A DNA stretch of 13,227 nucleotides, taken from the NCBI GenBank assembly GCA_035648055.1, contig DASRMF010000102.1:1-13227 (forward strand), in the 5' to 3' direction. The notes beneath the pieces were generated by a model, which had not been told where the DNA came from, did not search any database, and saw only the letters and a list, made by a program, of their open reading frames with translations. Shown one piece after another: positions 6,101 to 12,758 of this stretch; within the stretch, counting starts at the first letter, position 1; each line of letters begins with the position of its first letter. The translations under genes were made by a program, and so were the position numbers. Origin of the DNA: Sediminicultor sp035648055. Lineage in GTDB: Bacteria > Atribacterota > Phoenicimicrobiia > Phoenicimicrobiales > Phoenicimicrobiaceae.

Positions 6101-8113
6101 TTCAGAAAGAGTATAATAAATATTTCTATTGCTGATGAACTTAATGTGTATTTATATCCCGAAGATTTGCCGGTTAATATCGCCAATCCAGATAATTTAA
6201 AGACTTTGAGGGAAAATTTCCCTTTTTCCGAGGTTTACATTGTAGCAGGCAGTGATGTTATATTAAATGCCTCTGCTTATCAAAAAACTAAAAGCAAAAA
6301 TTCCATTCATACTTTTCCTCATATTATTTTTGATAGAAAGGTTTCAAATTCCATAGAGGGGCAAAAGAAAAAAGTTCAAATACCAATTGAAAGTATTGGG
6401 AAAAATTCTTTCAATCTTAATCTTGCTACTCGTTATGAAGAAATAAGTTCGACTCAAATAAGAAATAATATAGATGAAAATAGAGATATTTCCAGACTTA
6501 TAGACCCTTTGGCTCAGAAATATATTTACAATAATAGTTTATACCAAAGAGAGCCACAATATAAGAGTGTAGTACAGACTATTTCTACCGATGTGGAGGT
6601 AATTGAAAATATTACCCCGGACTTAATAAAAGAACTTTGCCAGAAAGTTCTTTCTAAATATAATCGAAACGAAGCATCTAAAAACTTGGTTGAGTTTAGC
6701 CATAAACTAAATCCGAGAATTTTGCTATTGCGCGATGTTCGCCATACTGGAATGATATTGGGTTTTTCAGTCTTTCATTGGGTTCGTTCAAACATTCTTT
6801 TCCAAGAGTTTAAGGACAACTTGGTATCTGAGTACATCCGGGAAAATGCAGTTGGCCGCACTATAGTTATTGATGGCATTTTTACTATAAGCGATATGGA
6901 AAATAGATCAGGACTCGAAAACCTTGAGCAGGTTATTCTCACCGAAACCCTTTCTTTTTGTATAGAGAGAGATTACAATTATACGGTATTTAGAAATGTA
7001 TTAAAAAATTATCCGTTAGATTCTTTAAACGAGAATTTAGAGCTTATGGGGTTTCATCGCTTACCTTTCAGTGATAAAGACAACCCGGTATTTGTGGTGG
7101 ATATCAGCAAACCCTGTATAGTCAATCTGGATACCGAGACAATTATAAAGGAACCCTTCTGTCAAAATTTAAACATTAAAAAATCAGTTATTGCATCTCG
7201 GAAGAGATTATTAAAATCATTTACTACTTTCTATCCCGGGAATGTTGTTTTACCATTTAATATAAATTTAATCAATCAGACTATTGTAAAGAAAATTTGT
7301 AAGTTAAACGATGTTTCGACAACGCCCTTAACCCCACGAGTTTTAGGAGATTCAATGTGTGTACCTTTCGGGAAGGTACTGCATAAGATGGTAGTACCTA
7401 ACACGGCAACTAAATCTCTCCATACGGAAAAAATATTTGCTTCTGACATGAAAAGTTTTGAGATTGGCGCCTTCCCCAATTATATGAGTCTGGAAAATCA
7501 AGTTAAAATAATTCATTCATTTGATATGCCCGTAATCCTTATTGATGACTATTTACACAAAGGGTATAGAATTAAGACCCTTGAACCCTTATTTGAAAAA
7601 TATGATATCAAAGTAAAAAAAATAATTGTGGGAGCACTATCCGGGAGTGGAAAAGAAATAGCAACTATATTAAAGAGAGATGCTGATTGTGCCCATTTTA
7701 TTCCCAATCTCAGGCTTTGGTTTAATGAAAGCGAATTGTATCCTTTTGTTGGGGGAGATGCATTAAAGAGAAAGATAAGGACTCAAGGAAATTTAGTTAG
7801 ATCCATCAATCAGATACTACCCTATACTTTCCCTTCATTTATTAAAAAAGTTCATGCAAAAACCATCTATAATTTTTCCGAAGTTTGTATTGAAAATGCT
7901 CTAGCTATATTAGAAGCTTTGGAAAATGAATATCAGGTAATCCAACAAAGAAAATTAACTCTTGATCATTTAGGAGAAGTAATTATCTATCCCCGATATC
8001 CTGATCATGGAGAAGATATGGATTATAATCTGAATCTTAGCCCCTCTCATTATTTAGGAAATAGCCTTGAACTTTTACGACGAACTAAAGGAATAGCAGA
8101 GAGGGGAATGTGA
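3188..8113 (+). CDS. Giant multidomain protein: HD hydrolase, helical repeats, NadD-like nucleotidyltransferase, GNAT-like, PRTase-like
   Basis: This 1641-residue protein has no predicted signal peptide or membrane segment. The start ATG is preceded by AGGGTGAT (3175-3182), a good anti-SD match. Domains in order: (a) residues 180-290, HD-type metal phosphohydrolase with H187, H221-D222, H258/H263 and D284, all ligands in family order. (b) About 390-905, alpha-helical and Leu/Ile-rich, resembling HEAT/ARM repeats. (c) About 925-1118, nucleotidyltransferase of the NadD type: FFPGAFDPFSLSH at the active site, AGSD at 1020-1023, ISSTQIR at 1086-1092 and a final DPLAQKYIYNNSLY. The first His of the usual HxGH is Ser. 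(d) About 1135-1300, GNAT-like, with LELMGFHRL near its end but a degenerate acetyl-CoA loop. (e) About 1375-1530, PRTase-like, with VILIDDYLHKG (1449-1459) in place of VxxVDDxxTTG. NadD and the HD protein YqeK are neighbours or fused in some bacteria, which supports a link between (a) and (c). The reaction is unknown. It is the first gene of the operon. Confidence 0.85.
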   Translation: MNKTTVKELYNKISKKILHTQILDDISLDKELVRKYIENPLFLKQLTIMVKNKDYSCQVVYLLCQNIIANIDKEHNPTNWLHQVYQFTLSKSFPEAVELSVKNISPNCRKSLLLYLEFLRVISKFQKSSGDPAFYSKYPLNFLTFDEKSKLENPAEYKRFLKAFNDEYIYEMMKLSQEILKFNTLDHICGVNWIALFIGRQFYNLGLPVDLGRISGAAAGHDIGKYGCKDIEVERTPYLHYYYTDIWFKKHNILYIGHIAVNHSVWDLELENLPLESLILIYSDFRVKNSNNGSKEEMRIFNLKDSFQIILGKLDNVDEKKRKRYCRVYDKLKDFEDYMINLGVNVNVEDKGISSCKKNRNPYYPLMQGKEVIQNIKFLSVEHNINLMHELRDESSLNSLLELARSEKDWNNLREYLQIFNEYSTYLTQNQKMISLRYFYEQLTHPEDEIRRRSANLIGLLIASFDEDYRKEIPQNVILKPPVITSINLLERYLKYFLQPDHKKIALHQSRIINSTENMISSLFSNCRNNHQVSNYRKIILKHYKNHLYTDEETQLCLIKTAKHISICSDEKSVKVLFDYIIKMLKKENHNLKLTALEVVYDLIPQIDKEFKFINNLRKIFTGNISASVLPAENYLNMKIVELLGLDESIMIKYIEFYRRDIEKIQYIFLSNLKTSTSGIIKKIQIELLLEHTLKSKQEEIYTALHFCNILKVSGIEDIRNLAGKALINLMPSLSFQQRNDIAIELLRALEMEDYQFTKYIPYYLGQLILYLRPNELEELVDDLIGKIKQSDPKLSSLLLRTIGIAIANYPKYWERFSEKEKSYENRLCKMIGILLNGFVHYNLKVKQAAFRVIGKEIFGSSHLSLEEKNHIFQLIAKKILTLLTPVNKEGLMFLISCTGLNYMYKFISDYNFFRGNINLETPDKIAFFPGAFDPFSLSHREIVKAIENLGFEIYLAVDEFSWSKRTQPHLFRKSIINISIADELNVYLYPEDLPVNIANPDNLKTLRENFPFSEVYIVAGSDVILNASAYQKTKSKNSIHTFPHIIFDRKVSNSIEGQKKKVQIPIESIGKNSFNLNLATRYEEISSTQIRNNIDENRDISRLIDPLAQKYIYNNSLYQREPQYKSVVQTISTDVEVIENITPDLIKELCQKVLSKYNRNEASKNLVEFSHKLNPRILLLRDVRHTGMILGFSVFHWVRSNILFQEFKDNLVSEYIRENAVGRTIVIDGIFTISDMENRSGLENLEQVILTETLSFCIERDYNYTVFRNVLKNYPLDSLNENLELMGFHRLPFSDKDNPVFVVDISKPCIVNLDTETIIKEPFCQNLNIKKSVIASRKRLLKSFTTFYPGNVVLPFNINLINQTIVKKICKLNDVSTTPLTPRVLGDSMCVPFGKVLHKMVVPNTATKSLHTEKIFASDMKSFEIGAFPNYMSLENQVKIIHSFDMPVILIDDYLHKGYRIKTLEPLFEKYDIKVKKIIVGALSGSGKEIATILKRDADCAHFIPNLRLWFNESELYPFVGGDALKRKIRTQGNLVRSINQILPYTFPSFIKKVHAKTIYNFSEVCIENALAILEALENEYQVIQQRKLTLDHLGEVIIYPRYPDHGEDMDYNLNLSPSHYLGNSLELLRRTKGIAERGM

Positions 8114-8220
8114 AACCGGAAAAAACAGTAATAAGTGATGAGTGATAAATTTGGAGAGGGCCTGCCCTGTGTAGTAGAGGAAATTACTGCACAGGGTAAA
8201 GGTGAGGAGGAAAAATAAAG
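8114..8220 (+). promoter_or_regulatory. Intra-operon spacer with a stable hairpin before the dehydrogenase-like gene
   Basis: CCCTGTGTAGTA (8165-8176) pairs with TACTGCACAGGG (8185-8196): 12 bp with one G-U and an 8-nt loop, GAGGAAAT. No T-run follows. The hairpin ends 7 nt before the strong SD GAGGAGG (8204-8210). It could be an mRNA processing or stability element, or it could tune translation of the next gene. No promoter is evident in the spacer. Confidence 0.5.
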
Positions 8221-9465
8221 ATGTTTTTCTATAAATTAAAAGGTAAAGTTCTGATTTCTCAATCGGAGTACAATGAATTAAATAGAATATCTGAAAGCGA
8301 AGCTGAAGAAAATAAAGAAATAATTTATGCACTTAACCGGACAAACCCTCTAAAATCAAGAAGAAATTTTTGCATTTCCGATCCGTCCCTGATCTTTTTA
8401 AAAGAAGAAGACCTTCACCTGCTGCAAAAATCCAAAAAGATTGATTACGATTTACCTCAATGGCTTAATCAAAGAATAAAAGAAAAAAGAGCGAGTTCAC
8501 TTAATACCGAATATCCTGACTGGCAAGAGGTATTAAATTATGAATTCCCTTCGCAGTGGAAAGTTAATATTGTAGGATTGGGTGATGTGGGAGGTGTCCT
8601 CCTCACCGGTTTAAGATTATTGGGGGGAAGATATATTGAATCTATCGGAATATACGATAAAAATATAAACGCGATAAAAAAATGGGAATTAGAGGCAAAT
8701 CAGATATTTTATCCTTTTACTGCTCAGAGATTTCCCGAGGTTTCCCGGATAAGAGAAGAGAATATTTTTGATTGTGATATGTTTGTGTTTTGTGCAACCG
8801 TAGGAGTTCCTTCTTTGGGAAATGAACAAGAAGATGTTAGAATGAAGCAATTCGAGGGAAATTTTAAGGTAATCTCTGATTATGCCCGAAGGGCCCGCGA
8901 AAAATCGTTTAAGGGAATATTTGCAGTTATCTCAGACCCGGTAGATTTATTGTGTAAGGCTGTTTTTCTGGCCAGTAATAAAAATACAAGCGTAGAGCTT
9001 GATTTTAAAGGATTAGCAGCAGACCAGATAAGAGGATATGGCTTAGGAGTAATGCATGCCCGGGCAGTTTATTATGCAAAACAAAATACCGAAACTGCTG
9101 AATATAATCGAGAAGGAAGAGCCTTTGGTCCCCATGGTCAGGGTTTGATAATTGCCAATAGCTTAAAAAAATATGATGAAAATCTTTCCGAGATGCTTAC
9201 CGCTCAGACTATAAAAGCAAACTTAGAAGTAAGGAAGACCGGTTTTAAACCTTATGTGGCTCCGGCCTTATCTTCCGGGAGCTATCCTCTTATTGCCACT
9301 ATGAGTGGAAAATGGCATTATAGTGCAACTTTTATGGGGGGAGTATTTATGGGAGCGAAAAATAGATTGCTTAAATCAGGAATTGAAATTGAAAGGTTAG
9401 ACCTCCCAGCTATTTTAATAGAAAAAATTAAACGAAGTTATCAGGAATTGGACAATATTTTATAA
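8221..9465 (+). CDS. Lactate/malate-dehydrogenase-like NAD-binding protein with altered substrate site
   Basis: At 414 residues it is about 100 longer than typical LDH/MDH because of an N-terminal extension (1-112) that I do not recognise. The Rossmann part starts at KVNIVGLGDVGG, with G119-x-G121-x-x-G124, and an acidic residue ends strand 2 (IYDKN, D146), consistent with NAD(H). Family landmarks follow: FCATVGVPSLG, AVISDPVDLLCKAVF (equivalent to the NPVD strand), GLGVMHARAVYYA with R281 at the substrate-Arg position, and GPHGQ with H305 at the catalytic-His position. By eye, the Arg of the mobile specificity loop and the Asp that pairs with the catalytic His are not conserved (NEQED and VMHAR). 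A 2-hydroxyacid substrate is therefore uncertain; the protein could oxidise a different alcohol or be non-catalytic. GAGGAGG at 8204-8210 supports the ATG. It is the second gene of the operon, 107 nt after the giant gene and 27 nt before the flavoprotein gene. Confidence 0.8.
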   Translation: MFFYKLKGKVLISQSEYNELNRISESEAEENKEIIYALNRTNPLKSRRNFCISDPSLIFLKEEDLHLLQKSKKIDYDLPQWLNQRIKEKRASSLNTEYPDWQEVLNYEFPSQWKVNIVGLGDVGGVLLTGLRLLGGRYIESIGIYDKNINAIKKWELEANQIFYPFTAQRFPEVSRIREENIFDCDMFVFCATVGVPSLGNEQEDVRMKQFEGNFKVISDYARRAREKSFKGIFAVISDPVDLLCKAVFLASNKNTSVELDFKGLAADQIRGYGLGVMHARAVYYAKQNTETAEYNREGRAFGPHGQGLIIANSLKKYDENLSEMLTAQTIKANLEVRKTGFKPYVAPALSSGSYPLIATMSGKWHYSATFMGGVFMGAKNRLLKSGIEIERLDLPAILIEKIKRSYQELDNIL

Positions 9466-9492
9466 ATAATTATCGATAGAGGAAATTATTTT

Positions 9493-10545
9493 ATGAAAAT
9501 GATTTATTTGATTATGCCGGGGAAAATATCGGATAGTTTTACCGAAGTTGTCAAAACAGCCACAGAAAATTATCAATTAACGATTATAAAAACTATTCAG
9601 GATTTTCCTGCTGATTTACGAGATAAAAAGATTTTATTTGCTGTTGAATTAGATGAATGTGGATTTAATATTCCTTTATTTAAAATGCTTCTAAAATTGA
9701 AAGAAAGAGGAGATAATTCTCTTTTAGGTTCAAGTGCTGTAATTATTATCCGGAGTTCTAGTGAATTGTTTACCAAGAGTAGCGCTCAAAAGATAATTTT
9801 TTTAACTAACCAGATGGGGTGCAGATTCCCAGGTCATCCGATTGTAGAAGCTACTTACAATCTCAATAATTTTCTTACCTGGCAAAAAACTTTTAACCTA
9901 CCACTTATAGAAATTTATAAAAAACAGTCAAAAGAATTGGTAAAAAATTTAGCGGAGGAAAATTTAAACTTAATTAACAGACCGAAGATACTTGTATTAC
10001 ATTCGAGTTTGTTTAAGACTTCTAATACTCTTATGCTCTGGAAAATGGTAAAAGAAAATCTTAGCGGAGAAGATATAAGAGAGCTCCACGTAGAAAATGG
10101 AACCGTAGTAGATTGCAGAGGATGTTCTTATAAAACTTGCATCCATTATAGTGAAGAAAAAAGCTGTTTTTATGGAGGGATTATGGTAAAAGAAATTCTT
10201 CCTGCGATAGATGGGGCTGATTGTATAATATGGTTATGCCCCAATTATAATGATGCGATATCCGCAAAGCTTATGGCAGTTATAAATAGAATGACTGTTC
10301 TTTACAAGAGAGTGAAATTTGGAAATAAAACTATATTTTCCATTGTGGTTTCCGGAAATTCAGGGAGTGATTGTGTAGCCAAACAGTTAATAGGAGCTTT
10401 AAATATTAACAAAGGATTTAGATTACCTCCTTATTTTACTTTAACCGCTACCGCTAATGACCCCGGGTCTGTAAAGAGTATTCCGGGGATAGATAAAAGA
10501 GCAAAAAAATTTGCTGAAGATATAAGAAGAGAAATTAAAAAATAA
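9493..10545 (+). CDS. Flavodoxin-fold (FMN reductase-like) protein with four-Cys motif and N-terminal extension
   Basis: The C-terminal half (about 163-350) has the flavodoxin/NADPH-dependent FMN-reductase layout. It opens with the strand KILVLHSSLFKTSNT, the phosphate-binding loop region, and has DCRGCSYKTC with C208, C211, C216 and C225 (C-x2-C-x4-C-x8-C). Next come ADCIIWLCPNYNDAISAKL and INRMTVLYKR, as in Cys-containing flavoproteins of anaerobes where FMN sits near a thiol or Fe-S site. The N-terminal half (1-160) looks like another alpha/beta segment (SSAVIIIRSSSELF, GHPIVEATYNL) without a clear family. Its likely role is electron transfer or reduction in the cytosol, perhaps serving the dehydrogenase-like neighbour; the substrate is unknown. 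AGAGGA (9478-9483) precedes the ATG by 9 nt; a second in-frame ATG lies at 9499. It is the third gene of the operon, 23 nt before rlmN. Whether the Cys bind Fe-S, zinc or form disulfides cannot be read from sequence. Confidence 0.8.
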   Translation: MKMIYLIMPGKISDSFTEVVKTATENYQLTIIKTIQDFPADLRDKKILFAVELDECGFNIPLFKMLLKLKERGDNSLLGSSAVIIIRSSSELFTKSSAQKIIFLTNQMGCRFPGHPIVEATYNLNNFLTWQKTFNLPLIEIYKKQSKELVKNLAEENLNLINRPKILVLHSSLFKTSNTLMLWKMVKENLSGEDIRELHVENGTVVDCRGCSYKTCIHYSEEKSCFYGGIMVKEILPAIDGADCIIWLCPNYNDAISAKLMAVINRMTVLYKRVKFGNKTIFSIVVSGNSGSDCVAKQLIGALNINKGFRLPPYFTLTATANDPGSVKSIPGIDKRAKKFAEDIRREIKK

Positions 10546-10568
10546 ATTGTAGAGATTTAGTTTATATT

Positions 10569-11603
10569 ATGATTATACAAAAGAAAGATATTAAAAAATT
10601 TACATTAAATGAACTTCAAGAAGAGGTTAAAAATTTAGGAGTTGAAAAATATAGGGCAACTCAAGTATTTGATTTAGTTTACAAGAAAGGCATAGAGGAT
10701 TTCAGGAAAATGCTGAACCTCCCAGCATCATTTAGAGATTTACTTAAAGAAAATTATTATATAAGTAAGATAGAGTTAGTTAAATTAGCTAAATCGAAAG
10801 ACCAAACTGAGAAATATTTATTTAAATTAGAAGATGAAAATTTAATAGAAAGTGTTCTTATATTTTCCGACGAAAGAGTTACTGAATGCATATCTTCCCA
10901 AATTGGTTGTAAATTTAACTGTTTGTTTTGTGAAAGCGGCAAAAAAGGTTTTACCAGAAACCTTACAGTTGGCGAGATTTTAAATCAAGTTTTATTTGTT
11001 AAGAAAAAAATGAAGTCAAATCCCAATAATATTGTATTTATGGGTATTGGGGAGCCTTTAGACAATTATGATAATGTTGTAAAAGCCATTTGTATATTGA
11101 ACTCTAAAGATGCATTTAATATTGGAGCAAGAAAGATTACTATCTCTACCTGCGGGGTGATACCGGCTATAAAAAGATTGCAAGAGCATGATTGGCAGAT
11201 AGAGCTATCAGTTTCTCTGCATGCCCCGGAAAATAAACTAAGGTCTTATCTGATGCCGGTAAACAATCTCTATCCCTTGCCTGATCTGATAGAAGTATGC
11301 AAGAATTATGCGGATAAAACTGATAGACAGATTACTTTTGAATACATTTTAATTAAAGGAGTGAATGATTCACTAAATTACGCAGATAAACTGGCTAAAC
11401 TGATTAGCGGATTTAATTCTAAAGTAAATTTAATTACCTTTAATCCTGCGCCCGATTCCTTACTGCAGGCACCCACTGCTTCCCAGGTTAAATATTTTAA
11501 AAATAAATTAATAGCTAAGGGAATTCCAACTACGATAAGGAAATCAAAAGGTGATGATATCTCTGCTGCCTGTGGACAGCTAAAGAGCCTGCATTTAAAA
11601 TAA
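10569..11603 (+). CDS. rlmN: RlmN-type 23S rRNA (adenine-C2)-methyltransferase, radical SAM
   Basis: This 344-residue protein is full length for RlmN, which methylates C2 of A2503 in 23S rRNA and of A37 in some tRNAs using a [4Fe-4S] radical-SAM mechanism. It has the small N-terminal HhH-like domain (TLNELQEEVKNLG, KYRATQVFDLVYKKGI, NLPASFR) and the probable conserved Glu E94 (LIESVLIF). The cluster motif is C114-x3-C118-x2-C121 (QIGCKFNCLFC). GEPLDN is at 161-166, SVSLHAP at 215-220, LMPVNNLYPL and the ITFEYILIKGVNDS block follow. The second catalytic Cys is C335 in AACGQL. The CESGKKGF segment after the cluster differs slightly from the usual CATGKQGF, but overall it reads as RlmN rather than the resistance enzyme Cfr. 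Translation start is less well supported (TAGAGA at 10551-10556, 12 nt before ATG). It is last in the operon; no canonical terminator follows, only a palindrome 40 nt downstream. Confidence 0.93.
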   Translation: MIIQKKDIKKFTLNELQEEVKNLGVEKYRATQVFDLVYKKGIEDFRKMLNLPASFRDLLKENYYISKIELVKLAKSKDQTEKYLFKLEDENLIESVLIFSDERVTECISSQIGCKFNCLFCESGKKGFTRNLTVGEILNQVLFVKKKMKSNPNNIVFMGIGEPLDNYDNVVKAICILNSKDAFNIGARKITISTCGVIPAIKRLQEHDWQIELSVSLHAPENKLRSYLMPVNNLYPLPDLIEVCKNYADKTDRQITFEYILIKGVNDSLNYADKLAKLISGFNSKVNLITFNPAPDSLLQAPTASQVKYFKNKLIAKGIPTTIRKSKGDDISAACGQLKSLHLK

Positions 11604-11642
11604 GCTATTCGATACTTGTTTTTGCAAGAATGGCAAAGGTAG

Positions 11643-11662
11643 GGGCACGATGCATCGTGCCC
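11643..11662. repeat. 20-bp perfect GC-rich palindrome (REP-like)
   Basis: GGGCACGATGCATCGTGCCC reads the same on both strands and is GC-rich in an AT-rich spacer, 39 nt after the rlmN stop. It is preceded by TAGG and followed 12 nt later by a T-rich stretch (11674-11681). It resembles dispersed extragenic palindromes and may form an RNA hairpin that ends or protects the operon message. Confidence 0.7.
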
Positions 11663-11739
11663 ACGATAAGCTCCTAATTTTTTCTCTTTATTTTCTTAAT
11701 CAACTAACTAATTAACTTTTAATGAGATACGAATTATTC

Positions 11740-11767
11740 TTGACTTTATAAACATATCTGATATACT
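11740..11767 (+). promoter_or_regulatory. Strong promoter of the tRNA-Met gene
   Basis: TTGACT (11740-11745), a 16-nt spacer and TATACT (11762-11767) form the core. A TG at 11759-11760 gives an extended -10 (TGATATACT). Expected start is near 11774, about 19 nt before the tRNA. Confidence 0.8.
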
Positions 11768-11792
11768 TTTAACGAAGATTACGACAGCTAAC

Positions 11793-11868
11793 GGGCCCAT
11801 AGCTCAGCTGGCAGAGCAACCGGCTCATAACCGGTCGGTCCCTGGTTCGAATCCAGGTGGGCCCACCA
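11793..11868 (+). tRNA. tRNA-Met (CAT), elongator type
   Basis: The 76-nt cloverleaf is complete. The acceptor stem GGGCCCA/TGGGCCC pairs fully, with discriminator A and an encoded CCA (11866-11868). D stem is GCTC/GAGC; anticodon stem ACCGG/CCGGT encloses CTCATAA with CAT at 11826-11828; T stem CCTGG/CCAGG carries the TTCGAAT loop. The G1-C72 pair and the lack of three consecutive G-C pairs next to the anticodon loop rule out the initiator. The ACCGG stem fits elongator Met better than lysidine-modified tRNA-Ile. Confidence 0.95.
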
Positions 11869-11958
11869 AAAAAATTGTTGTTATTAATTTTATCAATAGT
11901 ACAGGTAGTGTGGAGTTTATGAAAAAGCAAAAAATTATAAAAATACCAGAATTTTATC

Positions 11959-11998
11959 AAAGCCTTACTTCTTTTTTACAAGAAGTAAGGCTTTTTTT
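11959..11998 (+). terminator. Strong rho-independent terminator downstream of tRNA-Met
   Basis: AAAGCCTTACTTCTT (11959-11973) and AAGAAGTAAGGCTTT (11980-11994) pair perfectly over 15 bp around a 6-nt loop. The T-run spans 11992-11998. It lies 90 nt after the tRNA and just before the zinc-ribbon gene, so it separates the two units. Confidence 0.9.
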
Positions 11999-12023
11999 AT
12001 TTTAATGAGCTTTGAACTATAAA

Positions 12024-12032
12024 GAGAGGGGG
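12024..12032 (+). promoter_or_regulatory. Shine-Dalgarno site that favours the TTG start at 12042
   Basis: GAGAGGGGG ends 9 nt before the in-frame TTG at 12042. The longer reading from TTG 12012 would place this purine tract inside the coding sequence and has no SD of its own. Confidence 0.6.
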
Positions 12033-12041
12033 AATAAATTA

Positions 12042-12758
12042 TTGATAGAAGAACAATATGATATTCTTTTAGAATTACAGAAAATCGATATTGATATTGA
12101 TAAGGAAGAAAAAAAGAAGAGAGATTTGCCTTTACTGATAGAACGGGTAACCAAAGAAATTCAGGGGCTGAAAAATAGTTTAAAAAATAAGAACGAAGAT
12201 TATAAGAGTTTACAGATTAAATTAAAAAGAATAGAATTAGATTTAACTGAAAAATCTAATAAAATCAAAAAACATCAGGAAGATTTATTCGGAGGAAAAA
12301 TATCTGATATCAAGGAGCTTAAACAAATACAAAAGGTAATAGCCAATTATAAAAAAGAAAAAGATAAAATTGAAGAAGATGTTTTAGATTTAATGGAAGA
12401 AATGGAAGACCTTAATAAATTAATTTATAATTTTGATGAAGATTTGAAAGTGAAAGAGGAAGAGTTTAAAAAACGCAAAGAAGAAATGGATTTAACAAGG
12501 TTAGCAATTAAAAAGAATATGGATTCTTTAAATATCAAAAGAGGAGAGATATTAAGTAAAATAACCGATAATCGTCTTTTAAAGGAGTATGAACTTTTAA
12601 GAAAAGAGAAGGGCGGAAAAGCCATTATGGAAGTTGATAGTTCCATATGTTCAGGCTGTTATCTCGACCTTCCCAGTGATGTTATTTATCAATTAAAAGA
12701 GAATCGAAAGATAATAATTTGTCCCAATTGCAGCCGAATTCTAATCTGGAAAGACTAA
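12042..12758 (+). CDS. Coiled-coil protein with C-terminal C4 zinc ribbon
   Basis: From the preferred TTG start the protein has 238 residues. Residues 5-190 are almost entirely charged helix rich in Lys, Glu, Leu and Ile with heptad-like spacing, forming a long antiparallel coiled coil; the SDIKELKQIQKVIANYKKE segment is typical of this family. The C-terminus carries a zinc ribbon: C203-x2-C206 (SICSGC) and C227-x2-C230 (CPNCSRIL). This is the widespread C4-type zinc-ribbon family of Firmicutes and related bacteria, for which nucleic-acid binding has been proposed; the biochemical role is unproven. It contains no membrane segment. The gene lies immediately upstream of the RNase P RNA gene. 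No own promoter is evident between the preceding terminator and the start, so read-through of the terminator or an AT-rich promoter overlapping it may drive it. Confidence 0.88.
   Translation: MIEEQYDILLELQKIDIDIDKEEKKKRDLPLLIERVTKEIQGLKNSLKNKNEDYKSLQIKLKRIELDLTEKSNKIKKHQEDLFGGKISDIKELKQIQKVIANYKKEKDKIEEDVLDLMEEMEDLNKLIYNFDEDLKVKEEEFKKRKEEMDLTRLAIKKNMDSLNIKRGEILSKITDNRLLKEYELLRKEKGGKAIMEVDSSICSGCYLDLPSDVIYQLKENRKIIICPNCSRILIWKD

Noticed and set aside
7631..7657. Walker A-like GALSGSGKE in the giant protein (residues 1482-1490)
   Set aside because: The spacing does not fit GxxxxGK[ST] and the K is followed by E; it is better explained as the strand and loop after the PRPP-type motif.
11769..11960. 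63-residue - strand frame containing GGPTWIRTRDRPV
   Set aside because: It is the antisense of the tRNA-Met gene; this peptide type is a common false protein call over tRNA genes.
11919..12005. 28-codon ORF between tRNA-Met and the zinc-ribbon gene
   Set aside because: Its 3' half is the terminator hairpin and T-run, and the GGAG before it is only 3 nt from the ATG.
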